Part shown: in pieces, positions 23,811-30,721 of the stretch
How positions within the stretch are numbered: position 1 is the stretch's first letter
How the letters are laid out: each line of letters starts with the position of its first letter
Source: Streptomyces minutiscleroticus
GTDB lineage: Bacteria > Actinomycetota > Actinomycetes > Streptomycetales > Streptomycetaceae
Direction: 5' to 3'
Assembly (NCBI RefSeq): GCF_014650875.1
Contig: NZ_BMVU01000001.1
Coordinates: 434,001 to 498,000, forward strand
DNA length: 64,000 nucleotides
The notes under the pieces: model-generated
Seen by the model: the letters and a program-made list of their open reading frames with translations, nothing else
Told to the model about the DNA's origin: nothing
Databases searched by the model: none
Translations under genes and position numbers: made by a program

Positions 23811-24437
23811 TCAGTCGCCGGTCGGCGGGGCGTACTTGTAGCCGACGCGGCGGACCGTACGGATCACCTGGCGGTGCTCCGCGCCGAGCTTGCGGCGCAG
23901 CCGGGCGACGTGGACGTCGACGGTGCGGCCGTCCCCGACGTGCCCGTAGCCCCACACCGTGGTGACCAGCTGGTCCCGCGTGTGCACCCGGTGCGGGTGC
24001 GCGACCAGGTGCGCCAGCAGCTCGAACTCCAGGTACGTCAGGTCGAGCTGCCGCCCGGCGACCTCGGCCGTGCGCCGCACGGTGTCGACGCGGATCAGCG
24101 GCGCGTCCCCGGCGTCCGCCGCGGCGTCGCCGGCCGGGTCCCCCGCGGCCCCCTCGTCCGGGGCCCCGGCTCCGGTCCGGGTCCCCTCGGGCGCGGGCAC
24201 CGGGAACAGCGGCTGCCGGTCGGCCGGCACCAGGACCAGGTAGCCGACCATCGGTGGCCGGCCCGGCAGCGCGGGCAGGGCGTGCGGGGGAGCGGGCAGC
24301 CAGGTGGTGCCCGGCGGGAGGAGGTCGGTGACGTCGACGGTCTCGTCCCGGTCGACCGCACGCAGCCGGTGCCGGGCGGGGTGGCCGGCCGGGGCGTGGG
24401 GAACGGCGACGGACGAGAAGGAACGGGTGTTCGCCAT
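23811..24437 (-). CDS. Winged-helix DNA-binding protein (OmpR/PhoB-type effector domain without receiver)
   Basis: 208 residues. The C-terminal about 100 residues are a PhoB-like winged helix: LTYLEFELLAHLVAHPHRV, HTRDQLVTTVWGYGHVGDGRTVDVHVARLRRKLG, IRTVRRVGYKY. The N-terminal half has no receiver domain. It contains a conserved-looking segment (PGTTWLPAPPHALPALPGRPPMVGYLVLVPADRQPLF) then an Ala/Gly/Asp-rich linker, so control must be by ligand, partner or expression level rather than by phosphorylation. It sits alone between two terminator-like structures. A candidate cysteine leader peptide and a perfect 16-bp palindrome lie upstream on the same strand, which suggests the gene's own expression is the regulated step. 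Confidence 0.88.
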   Translation of the reverse strand: MANTRSFSSVAVPHAPAGHPARHRLRAVDRDETVDVTDLLPPGTTWLPAPPHALPALPGRPPMVGYLVLVPADRQPLFPVPAPEGTRTGAGAPDEGAAGDPAGDAAADAGDAPLIRVDTVRRTAEVAGRQLDLTYLEFELLAHLVAHPHRVHTRDQLVTTVWGYGHVGDGRTVDVHVARLRRKLGAEHRQVIRTVRRVGYKYAPPTGD

Positions 24438-24564
24438 GAGAGGTCAGCTCTTTCGCGCGAAGAAGTCGTCTGGGAGGCCGACGCCCGAGGACTCGTGGTC
24501 GAAAGGCGTCAGGGACGTACGTCGTGCGCGACGGCCGGAAGCCGGGAAGGGGAGGAGATACGGC

Positions 24565-24687
24565 TCACCGGGCGCGCGCGGTCGTCGCGCGGCAACACAC
24601 CCGGTCGAAGTCGTGGTGCTGACGGGAGGGCCAGAAGGGCTCGAGGTCGCAACGACCCGTCGCGGTGTTCCTCCGGAAGCCTGCCAT
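24565..24687 (-). CDS. Candidate 40-residue cysteine-containing leader peptide
   Basis: Short open frame starting ATG 24687 and ending TGA 24565, 127 bp before the winged-helix gene on the same strand. Its tail SRQHHDFDRVCCRATTARAR closely follows the pattern I recall for streptomycete putative leader peptides and actinobacterial cysteine attenuators (basic, xRxHxDxxRVCCR). There is no ribosome site. A TTCAAT hexamer ends six bases before the ATG, so translation may be leaderless. If real, ribosome stalling at the tandem Cys codons (TGT TGC) would couple cysteine supply to expression of the downstream regulator. The start is uncertain and the whole call is inferential. Confidence 0.5.
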   Translation of the reverse strand: MAGFRRNTATGRCDLEPFWPSRQHHDFDRVCCRATTARAR

Positions 24688-24716
24688 GGGCCCATTGAAG
24701 CAGACGGCGCCCGGAC

Positions 24717-24732
24717 GGAGGAGATCTCCTCC
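24717..24732. promoter_or_regulatory. Perfect 16-bp palindrome upstream of the leader peptide
   Basis: GGAGGAGATCTCCTCC is exactly self-complementary and centred about 37 bp before the putative leader ATG, the position of a promoter-overlapping operator. The binding protein is unknown. The winged-helix protein downstream is one candidate. Confidence 0.5.
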
Positions 24733-24818
24733 CCACCTTCTCGGCAGGTGATACGGGCGCCCGGCCCGGGCGCGGCCGCGGAGCGGGCACGGCGCGGGGG
24801 TGTCCGCGGACACGGCGC

Positions 24819-24849
24819 AGGGGCGCCCGCCGGATCGGCGGACGCCCCT
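24819..24849 (-). terminator. Terminator of glnII
   Basis: A 13-bp stem with one mismatch (AGGGGCGcCCGCCG / CGGCGGaCGCCCCT) around GAT, 35 bases after the glnII stop. A further perfect palindrome GTGTCCGCGGACAC follows at 24800-24813. Confidence 0.65.
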
Positions 24850-24883
24850 CGCGTGTGGATCCGTGCCCGGCGGCGCCGGAGGA

Positions 24884-25912
24884 TCAGACCTGGCCGGCCT
24901 TCTCCAGCGCGGAGCAGCAGGTGTCGACGAGCAGCCGCGTCACGACGTACGGGTCGACGTTGGCGTTCGGGCGGCGGTCCTCGATGTAGCCCTTGCCGTC
25001 CTTCTCGACCTGCCACGGGATGCGGACCGAGGCGCCGCGGTCGGAGACGCCGTAGCTGTACTCGTTCCACGGGGCGGTCTCGTGCAGGCCCGTCAGACGG
25101 TCGTCGATGCCGGCGCCGTAGTTCTTGACGTGGTCCAGCGGCTTGGAGCCCTCACCGAGCGACTCGGCGGCGGTGATGATCGCGTCGTAGCCCTCGCGCA
25201 TCGCCTTGGTGGAGAAGTTGGTGTGCGCGCCGGCGCCGTTCCAGTCGCCCTTGACCGGCTTGGGGTCGAGGGTGGCGGAGACGCCGAAGTCCTCGGCGGT
25301 GCGGTAGAGCAGCCAGCGGGCCACCCACAGCTGGTCGGCGACCTCCAGCGGGGCCAGCGGGCCGACCTGGAACTCCCACTGGCCGGGCATGACCTCGGCG
25401 TTGATGCCGGAGATGCCCAGGCCCGCCTTGAGGCAGTTGTCCAGGTGAGCCTCGACGATCTTCCGGCCGAAGATCTCGTCGGCGCCGACGCCGCAGTAGT
25501 AGCCGCCCTGCGGGGCCGGGAAGCCGCCCGCGGGGAAGCCGAGCGGGCGGGTGCCGTCGAAGAAGGTGTACTCCTGCTCGATGCCGAAGATCGGCTCCTG
25601 CGCGGCGAACTTCTCCGCGACCTCGGTGAGCGCGGCACGGGTGTTGGACTCGTGCGGCGTCATGTCGATGTTCAGGACCTCGCACAGCACGAGGACGTCG
25701 TCGCCGCAGCGGATCGGGTCCGGGCAGGTGAAGACCGGCTTGAGCACGCGGTCCGAGGCATGGCCCTCGGCCTGGTTCGTGGAGGACCCGTCGAAGCCCC
25801 AGATCGGCAGCTCGGCGCCCTTCGCGTCGTCCGCGAGGATCTTCGTCTTGGAACGGAGCTTGGCCGTCGGCTGGGTGCCGTCGATCCAGATGTACTCAGC
25901 CTTGAAGGTCAC
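24884..25912 (-). CDS. glnII: Glutamine synthetase type II
   Basis: 342-residue eukaryotic-type glutamine synthetase, ligating ammonia to glutamate with ATP. Diagnostic GSII sequence is present throughout: FKAEYIWIDGTQPTAKLRSK at the start, GFDGSSTNQAEG, FGIEQEYTFF, GGYYCGVGADEIFGR, GINAEVMPGQWEFQVGP, DWNGAGAHTNFSTKAMR and RRPNANVDPY near the end. The GTG at 25912 is preceded by GAAGGAT. The open frame runs on to 26074, but that part matches no GSII and overlaps the operator. A GlnR-type operator lies 99 bp upstream. Streptomyces carry this enzyme in addition to GlnA. It is not expected to be adenylylated. Confidence 0.97.
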   Translation of the reverse strand: MTFKAEYIWIDGTQPTAKLRSKTKILADDAKGAELPIWGFDGSSTNQAEGHASDRVLKPVFTCPDPIRCGDDVLVLCEVLNIDMTPHESNTRAALTEVAEKFAAQEPIFGIEQEYTFFDGTRPLGFPAGGFPAPQGGYYCGVGADEIFGRKIVEAHLDNCLKAGLGISGINAEVMPGQWEFQVGPLAPLEVADQLWVARWLLYRTAEDFGVSATLDPKPVKGDWNGAGAHTNFSTKAMREGYDAIITAAESLGEGSKPLDHVKNYGAGIDDRLTGLHETAPWNEYSYGVSDRGASVRIPWQVEKDGKGYIEDRRPNANVDPYVVTRLLVDTCCSALEKAGQV

Positions 25913-26011
25913 GGGCCACATCCTTCGGGGTGGGTCTCGACTGCGCGGTGCGCGGGCGCGGCGCTGCGGCACCGGGGCGCCGCGGTACGACCGGCAGCCT
26001 GTCAACGGGCG

Positions 26012-26049
26012 ATTTCCCGCCCATTGCCCGCACGTGAACCCCGTGTTAC
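26012..26049 (-). promoter_or_regulatory. GlnR operator of glnII (four boxes, 38 bp)
   Basis: Reading the minus strand from 26049: GTAAC, 6 bp, TTCAC, 6 bp, GCAAT, 6 bp, GAAAT. This is the GlnR layout (gTnAC-n6-GaAAC-n6-gTnAC-n6-GaAAC) with exact spacing, although the second and third boxes are weak. It starts 99 bp before the GTG, the same distance as for glnA. GlnR control of glnII is known in S. coelicolor. Confidence 0.75.
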
Positions 26050-26163
26050 CCGGGGAGGGTGTGCCCGGAGTCACGGCGCGGGCGGCGTTCGCATCCGTGA
26101 CCGCGGCGGTCCGTGAGGCCCGGGGAGCGTCGCTCCGGGGCGGCGCGCGCCGCCCCGCGCGGC

Positions 26164-26193
26164 CCGGACCGTCCCTTCCCCGGGACGGCCCGG
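26164..26193 (-). terminator. Hairpin downstream of the secreted double-psi-barrel-like gene
   Basis: CCGGaCCGTCCC / GGGACGGcCCGG forms a 12-pair stem with one mismatch around TTCCCC, about 90 bases after that gene's stop. The rest of the spacer 26050-26284 holds only GC-rich inverted repeats. Confidence 0.5.
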
Positions 26194-26284
26194 TGGCTCG
26201 TATGCGATGGGTTTCGGCGGGCGGGGCCGGGTCCCGGCGCGGCCGCGGGGCGACGCCGGGCCCGGGTCCCGCCGGTGGCGGGCC

Positions 26285-27004
26285 TCAGCCCGCCCGCTCG
26301 ACGCGGGCGTTGCGGACCAGGAACCTCCCGGCCTCGCGGACCTGCTCGAACGCCGCGTCGTTCAGCAGGACGCAGCTGCCGGAGACCGAGGTGACCTCCA
26401 CGGTCGTCGACCTGCCGTTGTCCAGGTTGGTCACCTTCAGCCGCGTACCGGCCGGGAACCGGTCGCTGGAGGCCGCCGGGGCCCCCGCCTCGCCGGACAG
26501 CGTCACGGTGGAGCCGGCGCACACCTGCTCACCGGCGGATCCCGCGCCGTCCCCGGCCCCGGATCCCGCACCCTTCCCGGCTCCGGCTCCGTCCCCGGAG
26601 CCCGCGCCCGCCTCGCCGCCGGTCCCGGTGCCGTCCGCCGGCGCGCTCGCGGCCGACGAGGGGGCGGCGGTCCCGGCGGCCGCTCCGCCCGCCCCGCCGT
26701 CCCCGGCCCCGATCGGGCAGCCCGACGCCGCCTGCTTGCGCTGGATCTCCTCGACCACCGCCTCGCGGTTGGCGATCCGGGCCTGCGACTGCGCGTCGGG
26801 GGCGGCGCGCTGCTGCTCGATGAACCGCTCGTTGTCGGCCAGGGCCGTGGCCAGCCCCTGGCAGACCACGGAGGACCCGGCCCGCTCTGCGGGCGCCGCG
26901 TTCGAGGTGCTCGCCAGTGCGAAGGCCCCGCTCCCGGCGACGGCCGCGGCGCCCATCAGCAGCGCGAGCTTCTTCTTCGGGCCGAGCGTTCTCCTGCGCG
27001 ACAT
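26285..27004 (-). CDS. Secreted protein with C-terminal double-psi-barrel (RlpA-like) domain
   Basis: 239 residues. A signal peptide (KKKLALLMGAAAVAGSGAFALA...NAA) leads into a short helical domain with a CQGLATAL...ASGC cysteine pair. A Gly/Ala/Pro-rich linker (about residues 102-160) follows. The last 75 residues (GTRLKVTNLDNGRSTTVEVTSVSGSCVLLNDAAFEQV) resemble the RlpA/barwin double-psi barrel found in peptidoglycan-acting proteins. The NDRGPF loop that carries the catalytic Asp of lytic members is replaced by SVSGSCVLL, so it is probably a binding rather than cutting version. GGAGG precedes ATG 27004. The open frame extends upstream to 27634 through non-coding DNA and the ArsC gene and is not used. 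Confidence 0.75.
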   Translation of the reverse strand: MSRRRTLGPKKKLALLMGAAAVAGSGAFALASTSNAAPAERAGSSVVCQGLATALADNERFIEQQRAAPDAQSQARIANREAVVEEIQRKQAASGCPIGAGDGGAGGAAAGTAAPSSAASAPADGTGTGGEAGAGSGDGAGAGKGAGSGAGDGAGSAGEQVCAGSTVTLSGEAGAPAASSDRFPAGTRLKVTNLDNGRSTTVEVTSVSGSCVLLNDAAFEQVREAGRFLVRNARVERAG

Positions 27005-27182
27005 GCGGGCCTCCTGCTCCGGGCCGCCCGCGACGGCGGTCCGGCGACGACGACGGGGGGTGCCCCCGCCCGGGCGGCGGGGGAGCGTACGCCGCTGGGT
27101 ACGGAATCCCGGACGGGATTGCTCACCATCCCGCCCGGACCACCCGCGCGACGTGCCGCGCACGGCCCCGCCGCCGCCCCTT

Positions 27183-27270
27183 CCGGCCACCGGGGCAGCG
27201 CCTCCCGGCCACCGGGACAGCGCCTTCCGGCCACCGGGGCAGCCCCTCCCGGCTACCGGGACAGCGCCTC
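27183..27270. repeat. Four tandem copies of a 22-bp unit covering the 3' end of the ArsC-family gene
   Basis: Units of the type CCGGCCACCGGGGCAGCGCCTC start at 27183, 27205, 27227 and 27249 with one to four differences each. The fourth contains the stop codon (27253-27255) and last codons of the minus-strand gene. The other three lie downstream of it. Each junction can fold as CCCGGTGGCCGGG. Confidence 0.85.
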
Positions 27271-27612
27271 CCGCACCGCCTCGTCCGTGCGGGCCACCAC
27301 CGCGCTGCCGTCCTCGGCGGTGATGATCGGCCGCTGGATGAGCTTCGGGTGGGCGGCCAGCGCCGCGATCCACCGCTCCCGTGCGCCGGCGTCGCGCGGC
27401 CACTCCTTCAGGCCGAGCTCCTTCGCGGCCGGCTCCTGGGTACGGGTGATGTCCCACGGTTCGAGCCCGAGCCGGCCGAGCACGTCGCGGATCTCGTCCT
27501 CGCCCGGGACGTCCTCCAGGTAGCGGCGGACGGTGTAGTCGGCGCCCTCGGCGTCGAGCAGGCGCAGCGCGCTCCGGCACTTCGAGCAGGCCGGGTTGAT
27601 CCAGATCTCCAT
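27253..27612 (-). CDS. ArsC/Spx-family reductase-like protein
   Basis: 119 residues with the glutaredoxin-like ArsC fold. The start MEIWINPACSKCRSALRLL contains the redox-active Cys as CSKC (residues 9-12). KLIQRPI with the substrate-binding Arg lies near residue 90, and WDITRTQEP before it. Arsenate reduction is the family name, but this actinobacterial branch has no arsenic neighbours and may act in thiol redox. No ribosome site is present. TACCTT on the minus strand ends six bases before the ATG, so the transcript looks leaderless. The 3' end is the last unit of a 22-bp tandem repeat. Confidence 0.85.
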   Translation of the reverse strand: MEIWINPACSKCRSALRLLDAEGADYTVRRYLEDVPGEDEIRDVLGRLGLEPWDITRTQEPAAKELGLKEWPRDAGARERWIAALAAHPKLIQRPIITAEDGSAVVARTDEAVREALSR

Positions 27613-27653
27613 GCTCCAAAGGTACGCGGAACACCGTGCGCCCCGGGTGTCAC

Positions 27654-27689
27654 AGAAGGCCTCAAAGCCCTTCTGGCCAGGGGCTTTTG
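27654..27689 (+). terminator. Competing hairpins in the divergent intergenic region
   Basis: On the plus strand AGAAGG (27654-27659) can pair with CCTTCT (27669-27674), or AAAGCCC (27664-27670) can pair with GGGCTTT (27681-27687) followed by TGT. The two folds exclude each other, as in an attenuator. It lies upstream of the small plus-strand gene, but the TAGAAT hexamer at 27704-27709 would start its mRNA after the hairpins, so the biological role is unclear. Confidence 0.4.
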
Positions 27690-27772
27690 TCAGTGCCCGG
27701 CAGTAGAATAGAAGCAGTGTTCGAGGGGTCGTCGTATGTTCCGAGGTCCCCGACCGCGACAGGAGGATGCCC

Positions 27773-28081
27773 GTGCCCGCTGCCGCCATCACCCCGCTGC
27801 CCACCCAGACCACGGTCAGGAGGGCGGTCCCGCTCGACCGTCCGTACGCCCCCGTGGAGAAGCGCCCGCTGCCGCCGGGCCGCCCCCGCGAGTGGTACAT
27901 CACCCACAACCGCCGCCTGAAGGCGATGCGGCTGGCCATCGCCCTGCTCGACCTCGGGGTCCACAGCGCGAACCAGGCCCGCGACGAGAAGATACGCAGC
28001 ACCGCCGAGCTGATCGGCGTCCACCCGCCGTCCGACACCACCTGCCGCATGGTCCGGGCCCTCATGCGCTACTCCCGCTGA
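27773..28081 (+). CDS. Conserved small hypothetical protein
   Basis: 102 residues, basic, with a Pro-rich N-terminus (EKRPLPPGRPREWYITHN) and a helical half (LKAMRLAIALLDLGVHSANQARDEKIRSTAELIGVHPPS) that might bind nucleic acid, though no fold is recognised. GTG 27773 is chosen because AGGAGG (27761-27766) is then six bases upstream. The in-frame ATG at 27767 abuts the ribosome site and would be too close. TAGAAT at 27704-27709 is a plausible -10. It looks like one of the Streptomyces-conserved hypotheticals. It is followed by a strong terminator, so it is not in an operon with the CheB gene. Confidence 0.75.
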   Translation: MPAAAITPLPTQTTVRRAVPLDRPYAPVEKRPLPPGRPREWYITHNRRLKAMRLAIALLDLGVHSANQARDEKIRSTAELIGVHPPSDTTCRMVRALMRYSR

Positions 28082-28099
28082 GGTCCCGCCACGGCCTCC

Positions 28100-28129
28100 G
28101 GCGTCCCGGTCCCGGCGGACCGGGGCGCC
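28100..28129 (+). terminator. Terminator after the small hypothetical gene
   Basis: GGCGTCCCGGTCC, loop CGGC, GGACCGGGGCGCC: the two arms are base-for-base the same as at 4799-4829, extended here by two more G-C pairs. Confidence 0.75.
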
Positions 28130-28211
28130 GGCCCGTGCCACCTGCGCCGCCCGCCCGGTTCCGTCCGTCCGCGCCGCTGCCACGCGCCCGGCCCCCCGTT
28201 ACGCTGGCCGT

Positions 28212-28808
28212 GTGGGACCGGAGAGGTCCGCCGACCACTACGCCGTGGTCGCGGTCGCGTCGTCCGCGGGCGGCGTCCACGCGCTGGGCACCCTGCTCGG
28301 CGGTCTCGGTCCCCGGCTGCCGGTGCCGGTCCTCGTCGTGCAGCACCTCGACCCGCGCCACCGCACCGTCATCGCCGACGTCCTGCGCCGCCGTACGCGC
28401 CTCGCCGTCGAGCTCGCCGAGGACGGCGGGCGGGCGCTGCCCGGCACCGTGCACATCGCCCCGCCCGACCGCCATCTCCTGGTCGGCCCCGGCGGCACCC
28501 TCACCCTGACCGGGAGCGAGCTGGTCCACTTCGTACGGCCCTCCGCCGACCTGCTCTTCGAGTCCTGCGCGGGCGCGTACGGACGGCGGACCATCGCCTG
28601 CGTGCTGACCGGCACCGGACGGGACGGCGCGATGGGCGTCGAGGCGGTGAAGTCCCGCGGAGGCACCGTCATCGTGGAGGATCCGCGCTCGGCGGAGTTC
28701 GCGGGCATGCCCGAGGCGGCGGTGGGTACGGGCGCGGTGGACTTCGTGCTACCTCTTGAGGAGATCGCCCCGGTCGTATGCGGGCTGACGGACATCGAGA
28801 AGCGGTAG
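28212..28808 (+). CDS. Stand-alone CheB-type methylesterase domain protein
   Basis: 198 residues, just the catalytic domain of CheB with no receiver. The catalytic triad is visible: Ser17 in VASSAGG, His45 in VVQHLDP, Asp138 in TGTGRDGAMG. In chemotaxis CheB removes methyl groups from receptor glutamates, but streptomycetes do not swim, and the protein probably modifies or binds its neighbour, the CheR-PAS protein that starts 17 bp later. The start GTG has no ribosome site. TACGCT (28200-28205) ends six bases before it, consistent with a leaderless mRNA that begins the signalling block. Confidence 0.88.
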   Translation: MGPERSADHYAVVAVASSAGGVHALGTLLGGLGPRLPVPVLVVQHLDPRHRTVIADVLRRRTRLAVELAEDGGRALPGTVHIAPPDRHLLVGPGGTLTLTGSELVHFVRPSADLLFESCAGAYGRRTIACVLTGTGRDGAMGVEAVKSRGGTVIVEDPRSAEFAGMPEAAVGTGAVDFVLPLEEIAPVVCGLTDIEKR

Positions 28809-28825
28809 CGCATGAAGGGGCGGCC

Positions 28826-30697
28826 ATGAGCGACGTGCGGGACGTGGAGACCGACGAGGAGCTGGAGGAGCTGCTCGGCTTCCTGCGGGACGCCCGCGGT
28901 TTCGACTTCACCGGCTACAAGCGGTCCACGCTCGGCCGCCGCATCCGCAAGCGCATGGCGGAGGCGGAGGCGGAGACGTACGCCGACTACCGCGACCACC
29001 TGGAGACCAACGCCGACGAATTCAACGCGCTGTTCAACACCATCCTGATCAACGTCACGTCGGTCTTCCGCGATGCCGACGCCTGGACGTTCCTGCGGCG
29101 CGAGGTGCTGCCCGAGCTGCTGTCCCGGAGCGGCGCCGACGACGAGATCCGGGTGTGGAGCGCGGGCTGCTCCAGTGGCGAGGAGGCGTACTCGCTGGCG
29201 ATCATGTTCGCGGAGGCCCTCGGCGTCGACGAGGCCCTCGGCCGTGTCAAGATCTACGGCACGGACGTCGACGAGGAGGCGCTGCGCGAGGCGCGCTCGG
29301 GGCTGTACCCGGCGAAGGCCCTCGAACCGCTCGCCCCCGAACTGCGCGAGAAGTACTTCGAGCAGCACGGCACCCGGTTCGGCTTCCGCCCCGACCTGCG
29401 CCGCCGCGTCATCTTCGGCCGCCACGACATCACCCGGGACGCGCCCATCTCCCGCCTCGACCTGCTGGTGTGCCGCAACACCCTCATGTACTTCAACGTC
29501 GAGGCGCAGACGCAGATCCTCGACCGGTTCCACTTCGCCCTGCGCGAGGGCGGCTTCCTCTTCCTCGGCAAGGCCGAGATGCTGCTGAACGACGCCGACC
29601 GGTTCGACGTCCTCAACATGCGCCAGCGGATCTTCCGCCGCCGCCCCGGCGACGCCGTGACGCCCTACCAGCCGACCGCGCCGAAGCCCAGGTCCGGCCT
29701 CGGCGCGGGCAGCGAACCGCACACCGCCGTGCGCGCCCGCCAGCTGCGCGACCTCATCCTCGACGCCTCGCCCGGCGCCTCCCTCGCCGTGGACACGGAG
29801 GGCACCGTCGTCCTCATCAACAGCCAGGCGCGCGGGCAGTTCGGGCTGACCGCGAACGACGTCGGACGGCCCATCCAGGACCTGGAGATCTCCTACCGCC
29901 CGGTGGAGCTGCGCTCGCTGATCGAACAGGCCACGCACGAACGCCGCACGCTGCGGGTCAACGGGGCCGAGCGCCGCACCGGCGACGACGTCCAGTACTT
30001 CGACATCTCCGTCCAGCCGCTCATCGGCGCCGACAGCCTGCCCGCCGCCACCGCCGTCACCTTCGTGGACGTCACGGTGGCCACCCGGCTCAAGGCCGAG
30101 GTCAAGCGCGTACGGGAGGACCTGGAGACGGCGTACGAGGAGCTCCAGTCGACCAACGAGGAGCTGGAGACCACCAACGAGGAACTCCAGTCCAGCATCG
30201 AGGAGCTGGAGACGACCAACGAGGAGCTCCAGTCGACCAACGAGGAGCTGGAGACCACCAACGAGGAACTCCAGTCCGGCAACGAGGAGCTGGAGACCAT
30301 GAACGAGGAGATGCGCATCCGCACCGACGAGCTGGACGAGGCCCGCGCCTTCCTGGAGGCCGTCCTGACCAGCATCGCGGCGGGCGTCGTCGTCCTCGAC
30401 AAGGACCTGAGGGTCAGGAGCTGGAACAAGGGCGCCGCGGACCTGTGGGGCCTGCGCCCGGAGGAGGTGCTGGACCGGCCGTTCTTCGACCTGGAGTTCG
30501 GACTGCCCACCCGGGAGCTGCGCGGGACGGTCCAGCGGTGCCTCGACGACGGGCGGCGCGCCGAGCCGGCCCTCGTCCCCGCGGTCAACCGGCTCGGCCG
30601 GCGCATCGGGTGCTCGGTGCTGTGCAGCCCCTTCGACGGGCACAACGGCGGTGTCGTCCTGCTGATGGAAGAGGAGCGAAGCGGCAGCGCTCCGTGA
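28826..30697 (+). CDS. CheR methyltransferase fused to PAS domains through a repetitive coiled coil
   Basis: 623 residues. The N-terminal CheR helical domain (YKRSTLGRRIRKRM) is followed by the SAM domain with EIRVWSAGCSSGEEAYS at about 107-123 and the downstream CRNTLMYFN motif. A PAS-like domain (LDASPGASLAVDTEGTVVLIN) is next. A coiled coil made of seven-residue units such as NEELETT and NEELQST repeats eight to nine times (about 430-497). A C-terminal PAS domain (AGVVVLDKDLRVRSWNKGAADLWGL) ends the protein. It lacks the histidine kinase that often follows in CheB/CheR/PAS sensors of other bacteria. AAGGGG sits before ATG 28826, and the gene is translationally close to cheB. Likely role: a light-, redox- or ligand-sensing methyltransferase of unknown target. 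Confidence 0.88.
   Translation: MSDVRDVETDEELEELLGFLRDARGFDFTGYKRSTLGRRIRKRMAEAEAETYADYRDHLETNADEFNALFNTILINVTSVFRDADAWTFLRREVLPELLSRSGADDEIRVWSAGCSSGEEAYSLAIMFAEALGVDEALGRVKIYGTDVDEEALREARSGLYPAKALEPLAPELREKYFEQHGTRFGFRPDLRRRVIFGRHDITRDAPISRLDLLVCRNTLMYFNVEAQTQILDRFHFALREGGFLFLGKAEMLLNDADRFDVLNMRQRIFRRRPGDAVTPYQPTAPKPRSGLGAGSEPHTAVRARQLRDLILDASPGASLAVDTEGTVVLINSQARGQFGLTANDVGRPIQDLEISYRPVELRSLIEQATHERRTLRVNGAERRTGDDVQYFDISVQPLIGADSLPAATAVTFVDVTVATRLKAEVKRVREDLETAYEELQSTNEELETTNEELQSSIEELETTNEELQSTNEELETTNEELQSGNEELETMNEEMRIRTDELDEARAFLEAVLTSIAAGVVVLDKDLRVRSWNKGAADLWGLRPEEVLDRPFFDLEFGLPTRELRGTVQRCLDDGRRAEPALVPAVNRLGRRIGCSVLCSPFDGHNGGVVLLMEEERSGSAP
30120..30312 (+). repeat. 21-bp coding repeats for the heptad coil
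   Basis: In-frame 21-nucleotide units of the type (ACC)AACGAGGAGCTGGAGACC alternate with units encoding NEELQST. About nine copies occur, some identical over more than 15 bases, making the locus prone to heptad-number change by recombination. Confidence 0.8.
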
Positions 30698-30721
30698 CGG
30701 CCGTGGGCGTACCATGCAGGC

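Noticed and set aside
24509..24790. Other minus-strand open frames overlapping the candidate leader peptide
   Set aside because: They are Arg/Pro/Leu-rich, lack ribosome sites and do not end in a recognisable peptide motif.
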